Below are positions 8,549 to 17,535 of a stretch of 64,000 nucleotides of DNA, in pieces (the first letter of the stretch is position 1; every line of letters starts with the position of its first letter). This stretch comes from an uncultured Clostridia bacterium (GTDB taxonomy: Bacteria; Bacillota; Clostridia; TANB77; CAG-508), in NCBI GenBank assembly GCA_948502395.1, contig CAOPES010000007.1, forward strand, positions 34,547 to 98,546, read 5' to 3'. A program made the translations under genes and the position numbers. The notes under the pieces are model-generated. The model made no database searches. It was not told the origin of the DNA and worked only from the letters and a program-made list of their open reading frames with translations.

Positions 8549-8594
8549 TTTACAAACGTACTACAAAGTGATAAAATTGTAGTACGTTTGTAAA
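8549..8594 (+). promoter_or_regulatory. abiE promoter embedded in an 18-bp inverted-repeat operator
   Basis: TTTACAAACGTACTACAA (8549-8566) and its perfect reverse complement (8577-8594) flank a 10-bp spacer. TTTACA (8549-8554) and TAAAAT (8572-8577), 17 bp apart, form a SigA-type promoter whose -35 begins exactly at the left arm and whose -10 ends where the right arm begins. AbiEi antitoxins are known to bind inverted repeats and repress their own operon, so this is the likely operator. Confidence 0.85.
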
Positions 8595-8604
8595 GGGGGA
8601 TAAT

Positions 8605-9186
8605 ATGAATATTGGAGAAATAAAAAAAGTTTTAAAAAATAATAATGGTTATATCACATCAAGTGAAATTGAGCAAAATGGAATACAAAGAAGCTATATT
8701 CCTAAATTGATTGAAATGGGGATAATTAGAAAAGTATCAAGAGGTTTATACATTGATAATAAGCTAATTGAAGATGAATACTATATTTTACAAAAACGTT
8801 ATAACAATGTTATATATTCATATAATACTGCATTTCATTTATTAAATTTGAGCGAGAGAGCACCATATGAAATAGACGTTACTACATATTTTCATAAAAG
8901 TATTAGGGAAAAAGTAAGAATTCATTATGTATCAGAAGAAAAATTAAATATAGGAAAAATAACTATTATAAGTCCATATGGCAATCCAATAAAAATATAT
9001 AATCCAGAAAGATGTATATGTGATATGTTAAAAAATCAAGATGAATATGATATAGAATTATATAATAAAATTCTGAAAAACTATTTTAATTCAAAAGATA
9101 AGAACTTAAAGCTACTAGACGAATATGCCAGAATTTTTAATGTATATGAAAAATTAACAACTATAATGGAGGTGTTAATTAAGTGA
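8605..9186 (+). CDS. abiEi: AbiEi-family type IV antitoxin / autorepressor
   Basis: Antitoxin of a type IV toxin-antitoxin system that also represses its own promoter. The 193-residue product has an N-terminal winged-helix region (EIKKVLKNNNGYITSSEIEQ, then GIIRKVSRGLYI at about 45-57) typical of AbiEi, followed by the transcriptional-regulator C-terminal domain with NPIKIYNPERCICDMLK. RBS AGGGGGA. It overlaps the toxin gene by 4 bases (GTGA), indicating translational coupling. The operator over the promoter supports autoregulation. AbiE systems protect against phage or stabilise genomic islands. Confidence 0.9.
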   Translation: MNIGEIKKVLKNNNGYITSSEIEQNGIQRSYIPKLIEMGIIRKVSRGLYIDNKLIEDEYYILQKRYNNVIYSYNTAFHLLNLSERAPYEIDVTTYFHKSIREKVRIHYVSEEKLNIGKITIISPYGNPIKIYNPERCICDMLKNQDEYDIELYNKILKNYFNSKDKNLKLLDEYARIFNVYEKLTTIMEVLIK

Positions 9187-10037
9187 TAAAATATAAAGAA
9201 CTAAAAGAAAAATCAAAGGAGATAGAACGAAAATATAAATTAAATCATTATGAATTATTACAGAGATTTATGTTTGAAAGAATATTAGAAAGAATTTCAG
9301 TTTCAGATTATCAAGGAAATTTTATATTAAAGGGTGGGTTACTATTATCTGCGTTATTTGGAATTGACAATAGAACTACAAGAGACATGGATGCAACAAT
9401 TAAAGGATTAAATATTTCTAAGGAACAAATGATAAAAGTTCTGAATGAAATATTGAATATTGATTTAAAGGATGGAGTAAAATTTGAATTAGTTGATGTA
9501 ACGGACATAAGAGAAGACGATGAGTATGGTGGAAACAAATACCATTTAATTGGAAAGTTAGAGAACCTAAAAATTAATTTAGATATAGATATTTCTACAG
9601 GAGATAAAGTTATACCAAAAGAATTAGAGTATAGCTATTCATCGTTATTTGAAGATAAAAAAATATTAATTTATACATATAATATTGAAACTATAATATC
9701 AGAGAAAATTGAGACAGTTTTAAGAAGAGGACAATATAATAGTAGAATGAAGGATTATTATGATATACATATGTTTTTGACAAAATTTAAAAATAGTATT
9801 AATGTCGACAGTTTAAAATTATCAATGAAAAGCACATTTGATAAAAGAGATTCATTTGATTATTTAAAAGACTATGAACAAATTTTAGACAGCATATATT
9901 CATATGATAGAATTATAAGATTATGGAAAGGCTATGCTAAAAAGAATAAATATGCGAATGAAGTCCAATTTGAAGAAATAATAAGTGAACTAAAAGAATT
10001 TATTTCAAACTTAGATATAGAAATTGTAACTGTATAA
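9183..10037 (+). CDS. abiEii: AbiEii/AbiGii nucleotidyltransferase toxin
   Basis: Toxin partner of AbiEi; family members are nucleotidyltransferases that can modify tRNA ends or act in abortive infection. Motifs: FILKGGLLLSALFG near residue 47 (the GG-S/L motif), RTTRDMDATIKG near 63 with the metal-binding Asp pair, and the downstream catalytic DYYDIHMF and EKIETVLRRG stretch. Length 284 matches the family. The GTG start overlaps the antitoxin stop with GGAGGTG 8 bases upstream. No truncation is visible, so the pair appears functional. Confidence 0.92.
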   Translation: MIKYKELKEKSKEIERKYKLNHYELLQRFMFERILERISVSDYQGNFILKGGLLLSALFGIDNRTTRDMDATIKGLNISKEQMIKVLNEILNIDLKDGVKFELVDVTDIREDDEYGGNKYHLIGKLENLKINLDIDISTGDKVIPKELEYSYSSLFEDKKILIYTYNIETIISEKIETVLRRGQYNSRMKDYYDIHMFLTKFKNSINVDSLKLSMKSTFDKRDSFDYLKDYEQILDSIYSYDRIIRLWKGYAKKNKYANEVQFEEIISELKEFISNLDIEIVTV

Positions 10038-10049
10038 TTTTAGAAAAAT

Positions 10050-10078
10050 TTGCAAAAAAAAACAAAAAGTGATATAAT
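10050..10078 (+). promoter_or_regulatory. SigA-type promoter of the 115-residue gene
   Basis: TTGCAA at 10050-10055 and TATAAT at 10073-10078 with a 17-bp spacer, 35 bases before the start codon. Confidence 0.7.
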
Positions 10079-10113
10079 TTAAAAGTACCAAAGTTAAAAT
10101 CGGGAGGAAAGCA

Positions 10114-10461
10114 ATGGGAATACTTATGTTAGTATATATATTAATATTCATAATCTTTGCATTAGTAGCATATGCAGTACTACAAATAAAACTATTTGGA
10201 ATGAATGTAAAAGACTTTTGGGGCTTTATAGAAGCAAACCAAATGCTAGATAAATTATATAGATTTGCAAGACAATACGAAAGAATGTCTCCACAAGAAC
10301 AAATAATATATCTATCAGAAGCGGAAAAAATTTTTAAAGCATTTGATAGTGTACCAAACGAATTGTGGGAAGAAGAATATGACAAATATAGAGAAGTACT
10401 AAGTAAATATAAAGATATAAAAATGATAAGATGGGCATCAACATCAAATAAAAGTGGATAA
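10114..10461 (+). CDS. Small membrane-anchored protein of unknown function
   Basis: 115 residues. A single hydrophobic N-terminal segment (residues 3-28, LMLVYILIFIIFALVAYAVL) is followed by a soluble helical domain with FWGFIEANQMLDKLYRF and an EEEYDKYREVLSKY stretch. It probably sits in the membrane with the C-terminal domain in the cytoplasm. RBS GGGAGG. It has its own promoter and a terminator whose stem begins inside the last codons, so it is a single-gene unit. I recognise no family. Confidence 0.8.
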   Translation: MGILMLVYILIFIIFALVAYAVLQIKLFGMNVKDFWGFIEANQMLDKLYRFARQYERMSPQEQIIYLSEAEKIFKAFDSVPNELWEEEYDKYREVLSKYKDIKMIRWASTSNKSG

Positions 10462-10480
10462 CAAAACTATCCACTTTTTA
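10450..10480 (+). terminator. Terminator overlapping the end of the 115-residue gene
   Basis: Perfect 11-bp stem AAAAGTGGATA/TATCCACTTTT with a 7-base loop and T-run; the stop codon TAA at 10459 lies in the stem and loop. Confidence 0.88.
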
Positions 10481-10491
10481 TATATTCAAAA

Positions 10492-11028
10492 TTATATCTT
10501 TGAAAACATAACACATAAAGACATATAAGCACATCTGAAAGCCTTTTTTGAAAACAATCTGGTTTTCAAAACTTCTGCTGTCTCTGACATTGCACAATAT
10601 TTATCAACAAAAGTTAATATGAAACCTTCAAAAGATTTTGGAAATGCAATTGTTACAGGCCACATATGTTTTAAAATGATATCTTTTTCTTTTTCGTTTA
10701 AATCAAATAATTTACAAGCATTATCGCAAGCGGTTTTTCCATGGGTAAAGGCATGAAGACCTTTTCTATCAGGTTGTCTTACTCGCCAGTCATACAAAAA
10801 TAAGTCGTGTAACATGGCTGCTCTTGTTGCTGATTCGTAGTCTAAATTGTATTTTTTGCATATTAAATAACAGTAGTAAGCTGCTTGTAGACAGTGGTCA
10901 TAACAGCTGGTTTCATAGTGCTGTCTGTAATTTCTCATCTCTTGTACTGTTTCGTTATTTATTATTGGAGTTAGAATGTTTTTAAATTCTTCGTCCTTTT
11001 CAATTAATTCTTTTATATATTGCTTCAT
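10492..11028 (-). CDS. HD-domain phosphohydrolase
   Basis: 178-residue HD-superfamily protein. Metal ligands visible in order: H of YDHCLQAAYYC near residue 43, the HD pair in AAMLHDLFLYDW near 72, H of HAFTHGKTA near 90, then ILKHMWPV and VDKYCAMSE. These fit the PF01966 arrangement of a metal-dependent phosphohydrolase. Substrate unknown; comparable clostridial proteins are annotated only as HD-domain hydrolases. It is a lone minus-strand gene between the small membrane protein and the prepilin-like gene. Confidence 0.85.
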   Translation of the reverse strand: MKQYIKELIEKDEEFKNILTPIINNETVQEMRNYRQHYETSCYDHCLQAAYYCYLICKKYNLDYESATRAAMLHDLFLYDWRVRQPDRKGLHAFTHGKTACDNACKLFDLNEKEKDIILKHMWPVTIAFPKSFEGFILTFVDKYCAMSETAEVLKTRLFSKKAFRCAYMSLCVMFSKI

Positions 11029-11151
11029 GTATATAACCTCTTTTAATTTTATATCCTACTCTTTTATTATATCACTATTAAATTTATATTGCAAATAGTT
11101 TCTTTTTTATTGTTGTAACATAATTGTAACAATAAAAACAAACAATAAATG

Positions 11152-11180
11152 TTGAACCGCAATTAAAACTGTGATATTAT
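11152..11180 (+). promoter_or_regulatory. Extended -10 promoter of the prepilin-like gene
   Basis: TTGAAC at 11152-11157, 17-bp spacer, TATTAT at 11175-11180 preceded by TG at 11172-11173 (extended -10). Confidence 0.7.
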
Positions 11181-11237
11181 TTTTGTATATTATAGTATAG
11201 AAACATACAAAATAAGCAAAAGAAAAGGAGAAAAAGA

Positions 11238-12744
11238 ATGCTTAAAAGAAAAACAAATAATGGTATTACATTGATTGCACTAGTAATAACGATAATTGTA
11301 CTTCTAATACTTGCAGGAGTAGCGATTAGCACGTTAACAGGAGATAATGGAATACTAACAAAAGCAGCACAAGCAAAAAAAGATACAGAAAGAGAAAGTG
11401 CGAAGGAAAGAATACAAATAGAAGTAATGGGAAGTTATGGAGAAGATGGAACACTAGATATTGATACACTAAAATCTAATCTTAACAAAAATATCCCAGA
11501 AGCAGTGGTAGAAGGAGATACATTTCCAATAACAGTAACATTGGATGGACAGACTTTTACAATAGATGCAAGTGGAAAAGTTGAACTTGCAGGACCAACA
11601 GCAGTGATATCAGACATAAAATTATTAGATAGCACAGGAACAGAAGTAACAGAAGCAAATAGACCGGAAGAAGGAGCAACAGGATATCAAGCAAGTTTTA
11701 AAGTGACATTAACAGAAGCGGGAACAATAAATTCAGTAACATTTAATGGAACAACAATAACAGGAGAAAATGGTGTATATAAAATACCAGTAACAGAAAA
11801 TACAACATATAAAATAAATGTAAATTTTACAGTAGACGGAACAACAGAGACAAAAGAAAGAGATGTAGTAATAAAAGATTTGTTTAAAAGTGCAGCACCA
11901 ATAGATGCAGTAGATATAGCGACAAATCCTGATACATTTAAGAAAGTAACAGAAGGAAAAGTGTTAAATTATGGAGATACATTAACTGTACCTGATGCAG
12001 AAGGAAATCAAGTAAATTTAGATGTAGAGTGGAAAGTATTTTATGCAGAAGGAAATGATATATACTTAATAGCAAGTGATTATGTGCCAGTAAGTAAATT
12101 AGCAAGCCAAAAAACAAGCCTAGGATTTACATACGATGGAAACTATAATATTTATTGGGACAGCGATAGTGATTTTAAAGTAATAAGTATAGATACAGCA
12201 ATAGCAAATAGATTTATGTTAAATGAATTGTCAAAATTTACAAATACAAATTATCCTAATTATAAAATGACAGCATGTTTATTAGATGCAAGCAAATGGG
12301 AGACATTTAGAGACACAAGGTGGGCAGATACGAATAATGTAATAGGTGGACCAACGTTAGAAATGTATACAGCAAGTTGGAATAAAAAGTATCCAAGCAA
12401 TAAGCTATATACAAATACAAATAGTACAGGATATTATATAGGAACAACAGAACACACAGAAGAAACACCACTAACAACAACTTATGCAATTATGCCGAAT
12501 AGCGATAGGCTATATTACTCACACTCAAATGTATATAATGATTGCTGGGGATATTGGATGGCTTCTCCGTCTGCATCTAGCAGAAATGAAGAGATGGTTG
12601 TGGGCGTCAATGGATATTTGAATAACAACTACTATTATAGGAAAACTTATCGGAAATGCCTACGGGGTGCGTCCGCTAGTTCATCTAAAATCTGGAGTCA
12701 AAGTAAAGCCACAAGGTAAAGATTTTGTGCTAGTAGCAGAGTAA
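11238..12744 (+). CDS. Prepilin-like surface protein, +1 frameshift at CGG
   Basis: N-terminus KRKTNNG followed by ITLIALVITIIVLLILAGV is a class III (type IV prepilin) signal, cut after Gly by a prepilin peptidase; the usual Glu at mature position 5 is Ala. Two beta-rich segments follow (about 125-230), then a C-terminal domain with DVEWKVFYAEG, YWMASPSAS and a variable NGYLNNNYYY stretch. The zero frame ends at 12719 with a non-homologous tail (RKCLRGASASSS). Skipping C12651 of the in-frame CGG (12651-12653) instead gives GNAYGVRPLVHLKSG and ends at 12744 with VLVAE, the C-terminal motif I expect for this family. The complete product would be 501 residues. No other in-frame CGG occurs upstream in the gene. 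RBS AAAGGAG. Confidence 0.8.
12651..12653 (+). other. In-frame CGG at a +1 frameshift site (prepilin-like)
   Basis: Codon 472 of the zero frame, context TAT CGG AAA. Reading GGA from 12652 opens the conserved GVRPLV C-terminus. Confidence 0.75.
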
Positions 12745-12800
12745 AAAGATAAATAAGATAAAAAAGTAATGGGTCTTGTGCACAGATCAAATAAGACTTT

Positions 12801-12835
12801 AAAAAACGTTTCCAATCTTACGGAAGCGTTTTTTT
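12801..12835 (+). terminator. Terminator of the prepilin-like gene
   Basis: Stem AAAAACGTTTCC/GGAAGCGTTTTT (one G-T pair), loop about AATCTTAC, followed by T's. It lies downstream of the shifted-frame stop at 12744. Confidence 0.85.
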
Positions 12836-12878
12836 GCACAACTAAAAAAAGAAAAAAAGACAAATTTAGTGGAAAATA

Positions 12879-12907
12879 TTGCAATATTAAATAAATAATA
12901 GTATAAT
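12879..12907 (+). promoter_or_regulatory. SigA-type promoter of the family 2 glycosyltransferase
   Basis: TTGCAA at 12879-12884 and TATAAT at 12902-12907, 17-bp spacer. Confidence 0.7.
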
Positions 12908-12964
12908 ATAAAAGATGGCATAATAATATTAAAAAGAAATATTATTAAAAAAGAGAGGTAAAAA

Positions 12965-14206
12965 ATGGATTATTTATATATACTAAGAGAAGCATTAGTA
13001 TGGACAATAACAATATTTTGGTTATACCAAGTAATAGTAAGTCTATGCTCACTAGTAAAAATAAAAGACAAACCACTAAAAATAAACAAAGACCACAAAT
13101 TTATGGCAATAATACCAGCACATAATGAAGAAGCAGTAGTAGCCAATTTGGTAGAAAGTCTAAAAAAACAAAACTATAACAAAGAACTATACGACATATA
13201 CGTAATAGCAGACAACTGTACAGACAACACAGCAAAAGTAGCAAAAGAAGCAGGAGCAATAGTATATGAAAGATTTAACAGCGTAGAAAAAACAAAAGGA
13301 TACGCATTAGACTGGTTCTTACAACAAAAAATAAAAGAAAATGCGCCATATGACGCAGTATTAATATTCGACGCAGACAACATAGTACATCCAGACTTCA
13401 TAAAAAATATGAACAAAAAACTATGTCAAGGAGAAGAAGTAGTGCAAGGATACAGAGACATCAAAAACCCAACAGACAGTTGGATAACAGCAGGGTACGC
13501 ACTATTTTATTGGACAATGCACAGATTTTATCACTTAGCAAGATATAACTTAGGACTATCACCACTACTAAACGGAACAGGATTTATGGTAAAATTTGAT
13601 GTACTAAAACCAAACGGATGGGACACAGTAACACTAACAGAAGACATTGAATTTTCATTAAAAAGAATAATACAAGGAAAAAGACTTGGTTGGTCAACAG
13701 ACGCAATAGTATATGATGAACAACCAGTAGGATTTAGCCAAAGCTGGTCACAAAGAAGCAGATGGACAGTAGGACATATGCAATGCATAAAAGAATACAC
13801 TAAGGACTTAGCAGTAGCAGCCAAAGAAAATAAAACAATGATGAACTTTGACGGACTACTATATATAGTAGGAAGTATACCAATGTTTGTAATAACATTA
13901 GTACTATTAGCAACAAACTTCTTAATGTATGCAGGAGACGGAATGACACAAGCAGAACTAATAATAAATATAATACGTTACTTAGTTCCAACATTCCTAT
14001 TCCCAATAGGAACAGCAGTTATAGCAATGTTCTTAGACAAAAGACCAATAAAACCAATGCTAAAAGGATTAGCATGTTATCCACTATTTATGGGATCATG
14101 GTTACTAATAAACTTCAAATGTCTATTTAAAAGAGAAACAACATGGGAAAAAATAAACCATGTAAGAGATATAAAAATAACAGAAACACAATTACAAGAA
14201 GATTAA
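12965..14206 (+). CDS. Membrane glycosyltransferase, family 2
   Basis: Processive-type GT2 transferring sugars from nucleotide-sugar donors to a surface polysaccharide or glycolipid. N-terminal membrane helix (5-30), then the GT-A domain with IIPAHNEEAVVANLVESL, the DxD-type FDADN near 138, TEDIEF near 220 (catalytic base) and QRSRW near 260, the QxxRW motif of cellulose- and hyaluronan-synthase-like enzymes. Two or three C-terminal membrane segments follow. 413 residues; RBS GAGAGG. With the next gene it forms a small envelope-glycan region; product unknown. Confidence 0.9.
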   Translation: MDYLYILREALVWTITIFWLYQVIVSLCSLVKIKDKPLKINKDHKFMAIIPAHNEEAVVANLVESLKKQNYNKELYDIYVIADNCTDNTAKVAKEAGAIVYERFNSVEKTKGYALDWFLQQKIKENAPYDAVLIFDADNIVHPDFIKNMNKKLCQGEEVVQGYRDIKNPTDSWITAGYALFYWTMHRFYHLARYNLGLSPLLNGTGFMVKFDVLKPNGWDTVTLTEDIEFSLKRIIQGKRLGWSTDAIVYDEQPVGFSQSWSQRSRWTVGHMQCIKEYTKDLAVAAKENKTMMNFDGLLYIVGSIPMFVITLVLLATNFLMYAGDGMTQAELIINIIRYLVPTFLFPIGTAVIAMFLDKRPIKPMLKGLACYPLFMGSWLLINFKCLFKRETTWEKINHVRDIKITETQLQED

Positions 14207-14238
14207 AACTTTTTGGGACAGGGCAAAAAAGTTTTGCC
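14205..14238 (+). repeat. Hairpin element with AAAACTTTTT stem
   Basis: AAAACTTTTT (14205-14214) and AAAAAGTTTT (14226-14235) enclose GGGACAGGGCA, a core like that of the other repeat elements but with a fourth stem sequence. A competing stem GGCAAAA/TTTTGCC overlaps it. The left arm reaches into the stop codon of the upstream gene. Confidence 0.6.
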
Positions 14239-14263
14239 ACAAAGACATTTAGAAAAAAGGAGA

Positions 14264-14290
14264 AGTTGGCTGTAAAAAGCCAGCTTTTTT
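14264..14290 (+). terminator. Terminator between the two glycosyltransferase genes
   Basis: Stem AGTTGGCT/AGCCAGCT (one G-U pair), loop GTAAAA, T-run. It ends the GT2 unit; the next gene starts 22 bases later. Confidence 0.8.
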
Positions 14291-14311
14291 GTTAGAAGGG
14301 AACATATAAAA

Positions 14312-15775
14312 ATGAAAGAAAAAATATTAAAAAAAGAAAACATAATATACATAGCAATAATCATAATAGGAGCAATCTTATTATTAATACCAGCATTCCA
14401 CAGTAACATATGGTTTGACGAAGCATACTCAGTAGGAATAGTAGAACACTCATTTTCAGAAATATGGACAATAGGCTCACACGACGTACACCCAATTTTA
14501 TATTATTGGATGCTAAAAATAGTAAATATAATATTTGGAACAAACATAATAGCATATAGACTATTTTCAGTTTTAGGAATAGTTGTGTTAGGAATATTAG
14601 GACTAACACACATAAAGAAAGACTTTGGAGCAAAAACAGGATTACTATTCACTTTTTTTAGTATGTTTTTACCAGCAGTATTAAACTATGCACTAGAAAT
14701 AAGAATGTATTCATGGACAATAACACTTGTAACACTAATGGTAATATACTTATATAGATTTATAAAACACAAAGACTTAAAAAACTTAATATTATTTGGA
14801 ATATTTAGTGTAACAAGCTGTTATATGCATTATTACGCATTAGTGTGTGCAGGAATAACTAATTTAGGATTGATTATCTATGTAATAAAAAACAGAAAAG
14901 AATTAGGAAAAGATTTATTAACAAAATTCTTTATAGTTGAAGTGATGCAAGTATTAATATACACACCTTGGCTAATTGTATTTATAAGACAAATGATGGG
15001 AGTTGGGGGCGGATTTTGGATTACAATACAATTCCCACAAATATTGATAGACATTATAAACTTCCAATTTAAAGGAAACTTACAAGAAACAGTACCAACC
15101 ATATTTGCAACATTATTAGTAATTTACATAGCATACATCATAATAAAAAATATTAGAAACAAAGAAGATATAAAACCAGGAATAATACCATTAGTAATAT
15201 ATGTAATTGTAATAATAGCGATGGCAATATTCTCAATAATATCTCCAATTCTATATCCTAGATATCTATTTACAATAACAGGATTACTAATATTTACAGT
15301 TTCATATTTCTTAGTAAAAGAAGATAACAAATTTATAATAGGAATTGTTTGTGGAGTTATTATGGTTTTTGCATTAATGAATTCGATATCTTTAAAAGAA
15401 GAAAACTATGACCAATCTAACAATAAAGCAATTGAGTATTTAAAAGAAGAACTACAACCAAATGATATAATTGTATATTCAGGTATTAATGAAGGTGGAG
15501 TTGTTGCAGCTTTAATTGATACAAATAAACAATACTTCCTAAATGTTGATAATTGGGGAATTGAAGAAGCTTATAAGGCTTTTGCCCCACAAATGGGAGT
15601 TGTAAATGATTTTGAAGAAGCTGCTCAAAAAGCAAATGGAAGAATTTTTGTGGTGAATTCAGATAATTTGAATTTAGAAGAAAATACACAGTATAAGGCG
15701 ATTTCTGATGAAAAGTTTGAAACTAGGTTTAAAGGTTATACATATCAGATAAAAATATTGGAAAAAGTTCAATAA
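14312..15775 (+). CDS. Polytopic glycosyltransferase, family 39/83-like (GT-C)
   Basis: Lipid-phosphate-sugar-dependent GT-C enzyme of the ArnT/PMT type. It begins with a membrane helix (10-28) and the first extracytoplasmic loop NIWFDEAYSVGIVEH with the conserved Asp-Glu pair, followed by HDVHPILYYWMLK. About ten hydrophobic segments run to residue 365 and a soluble extracellular domain closes the protein. Length 487. RBS GAAGGGA. Substrate unknown; in this context it may glycosylate surface proteins or polymers. Confidence 0.85.
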   Translation: MKEKILKKENIIYIAIIIIGAILLLIPAFHSNIWFDEAYSVGIVEHSFSEIWTIGSHDVHPILYYWMLKIVNIIFGTNIIAYRLFSVLGIVVLGILGLTHIKKDFGAKTGLLFTFFSMFLPAVLNYALEIRMYSWTITLVTLMVIYLYRFIKHKDLKNLILFGIFSVTSCYMHYYALVCAGITNLGLIIYVIKNRKELGKDLLTKFFIVEVMQVLIYTPWLIVFIRQMMGVGGGFWITIQFPQILIDIINFQFKGNLQETVPTIFATLLVIYIAYIIIKNIRNKEDIKPGIIPLVIYVIVIIAMAIFSIISPILYPRYLFTITGLLIFTVSYFLVKEDNKFIIGIVCGVIMVFALMNSISLKEENYDQSNNKAIEYLKEELQPNDIIVYSGINEGGVVAALIDTNKQYFLNVDNWGIEEAYKAFAPQMGVVNDFEEAAQKANGRIFVVNSDNLNLEENTQYKAISDEKFETRFKGYTYQIKILEKVQ

Positions 15776-15789
15776 AAATGCAAAAAAGC

Positions 15790-15818
15790 TTGCATTTATT
15801 GGAAAAATTGGGTATAAT
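15790..15818 (+). promoter_or_regulatory. Promoter of the rimP-nusA-infB operon
   Basis: TTGCAT at 15790-15795 and TATAAT at 15813-15818 with a 17-bp spacer, so transcription would begin near 15825, before the hairpin at 15843. Confidence 0.7.
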
Positions 15819-15842
15819 AATAAAGTAAACAAAAAGAGACAG

Positions 15843-15867
15843 AAGAGTGGGAACAAATCCCACTCTT
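15843..15867 (+). promoter_or_regulatory. Leader hairpin / possible attenuator ahead of rimP-nusA
   Basis: Perfect 10-bp stem AAGAGTGGGA/TCCCACTCTT, loop ACAAA, then TGTTTAG, a weak U-tract. It terminates read-through from the glycosyltransferase gene and also lies downstream of the operon's own promoter, so NusA-sensitive attenuation is possible. Confidence 0.6.
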
Positions 15868-15893
15868 GTTTAGTAATAAAAGGAGGATACACT

Positions 15894-16343
15894 TTGGCAA
15901 ACATAGAAGAAAAAGTAGAAAGCCTAATAAAAACAAAAATTGAAAACATAGGCTATGAGTTATATGACGTAGAATACAGCAAAGAAGGGAAAAATTACTA
16001 TTTAAGAGTATTCATAGACAAACCAGAAGGAATAGACCTAACAGACTGTGAAAAAGTAAATGACGAAATAAACGACATATTAGACGAAGCAAACTACATC
16101 AAAGAACAATACTTTTTAGAAGTATCATCACCAGGGATAGAAAGAATACTAAGAAAAGACAAACACTTAGAAAAAAACATAGGGACAGAAATAAATATAA
16201 AACTATTCAAAAAAGACGAAAACGGAAACAAAGAATATCAAGGAATATTAAAAAGTTTTAATGAAAACGAAATAGAACTAGAAGACGATATCAAAATTGA
16301 AAGAAAAAACATAGCACAAATAAAAACAATATATCATTGGTAA
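15894..16343 (+). CDS. rimP: Ribosome maturation factor RimP
   Basis: Needed for assembly of the 30S subunit. N-terminal alpha/beta domain with GYELYDVEYSKEGKNYYLRV and the conserved LEVSSPGIERILRK near residue 80, then an SH3-like C-terminal domain. 149 residues. The TTG start at 15894 is chosen because AGGAGG lies 9 bases upstream and no ATG fits. First gene of the rimP-nusA-rnpM-ylxQ-infB-rbfA-nrnA-truB order typical of Firmicutes. Confidence 0.94.
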   Translation: MANIEEKVESLIKTKIENIGYELYDVEYSKEGKNYYLRVFIDKPEGIDLTDCEKVNDEINDILDEANYIKEQYFLEVSSPGIERILRKDKHLEKNIGTEINIKLFKKDENGNKEYQGILKSFNENEIELEDDIKIERKNIAQIKTIYHW

Positions 16344-16365
16344 AAAAGAAAGGGAGGAATAAAAA

Positions 16366-17496
16366 ATGAAAAAACAAGCAATTGACAACAAAGAATTAAT
16401 TTTAGCATTAGAAGAATTAGAAAAAGAGAAAGGAATAAAAAAGGAGTATCTATTAGAATCAATAGAAACAGCGCTAGTAACAGCATATAAAAGAAACTTT
16501 GACGCATTAGAAAATGTAAAAGTAGTAATGGATTCCAAAACAGGTGCAACACATGTATACGCAATAAAAGAAGTTATGAAAAAAGCAAATGACGAAGATA
16601 CAGAAATAAGCGTAAAAGAAGCTCAAAAAATAAATCCAGATTTAGGAGAAGGCGATACAGTAGAAATTGAAATTGTACCAAGAGATTTTGGTAGAATTGC
16701 AGCACAAACAGCAAAACAAGTTATAATCCAAAAACTAAGAGAAGCAGAAAGAGATATAATTTACAACGAATTCAACGACAGAAAAGGTGAAATAGTATCA
16801 GGACTAATCCAAAAAGCAGATCACAATATAGTTGTAATGGATTTAGGAAAATTAGAAGGTGTAATGCCACCAAAAGAGCAAATACCAACAGAACACTACA
16901 AAGTTAACCAAAAAATAAAAGGATATGTAATGGACGTAGAAAGGGGAGCAAAAGGAGCACCACAAGTAATAGTATCAAGAAGTCATCCAGACTTTGTAAG
17001 AAAGCTATTAGAATTTGAAATACCAGAAATTTATGAAGGTGTAATAGAAATAAAAAGTGTTTCAAGAGATCCTGGATACAGAAGTAAAGTTGCAGTATAT
17101 TCACCAGACGAAAATATCGACCCAGTAGGTTCATGTGTAGGACAAAAAGGTGTAAGAATTCAAAATGTTATAAATGAATTAAATGGAGAAAAAATAGATG
17201 TAATAGAATGGAACGAAGACCCATCAATATATATCGCATCAGCATTATTACCAGCACAAATACTAGCAGTAGACGTAAAAGAAGAAGAAAAATTTGCACA
17301 AGTAATAGTTCCAGATGACCAACTATCACTAGCAATAGGAAAATCAGGACAAAATGCAAGATTAGCAGCAAGATTAACAAATTGGAAAATAGATATAAAA
17401 TCTGAAACACAATTCAGAGAAATGTTATTAAATGCTCAAAACAGTGAAGAAACTGTTGAAGAAAACAACGAAGAGAACACTGAAAGCGAAGAATAA
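16366..17496 (+). CDS. nusA: Transcription termination/antitermination factor NusA
   Basis: RNA polymerase-binding factor controlling pausing, termination and antitermination. N-terminal polymerase-binding domain (1-125), S1 domain (about 135-200, GEIVSGLIQKADHNIVV), KH1 and KH2 (about 205-345, with GSCVGQKGVRIQNV and AIGKSGQNARLAARL), and a short acidic tail. Length 376 equals the Gram-positive form without the E. coli C-terminal repeats. RBS GGGAGG, 22 bases after rimP. Confidence 0.97.
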   Translation: MKKQAIDNKELILALEELEKEKGIKKEYLLESIETALVTAYKRNFDALENVKVVMDSKTGATHVYAIKEVMKKANDEDTEISVKEAQKINPDLGEGDTVEIEIVPRDFGRIAAQTAKQVIIQKLREAERDIIYNEFNDRKGEIVSGLIQKADHNIVVMDLGKLEGVMPPKEQIPTEHYKVNQKIKGYVMDVERGAKGAPQVIVSRSHPDFVRKLLEFEIPEIYEGVIEIKSVSRDPGYRSKVAVYSPDENIDPVGSCVGQKGVRIQNVINELNGEKIDVIEWNEDPSIYIASALLPAQILAVDVKEEEKFAQVIVPDDQLSLAIGKSGQNARLAARLTNWKIDIKSETQFREMLLNAQNSEETVEENNEENTESEE

Positions 17497-17535
17497 AAGC
17501 AAATAAGCAACATACAATAAAGGAGGGACAAATTA

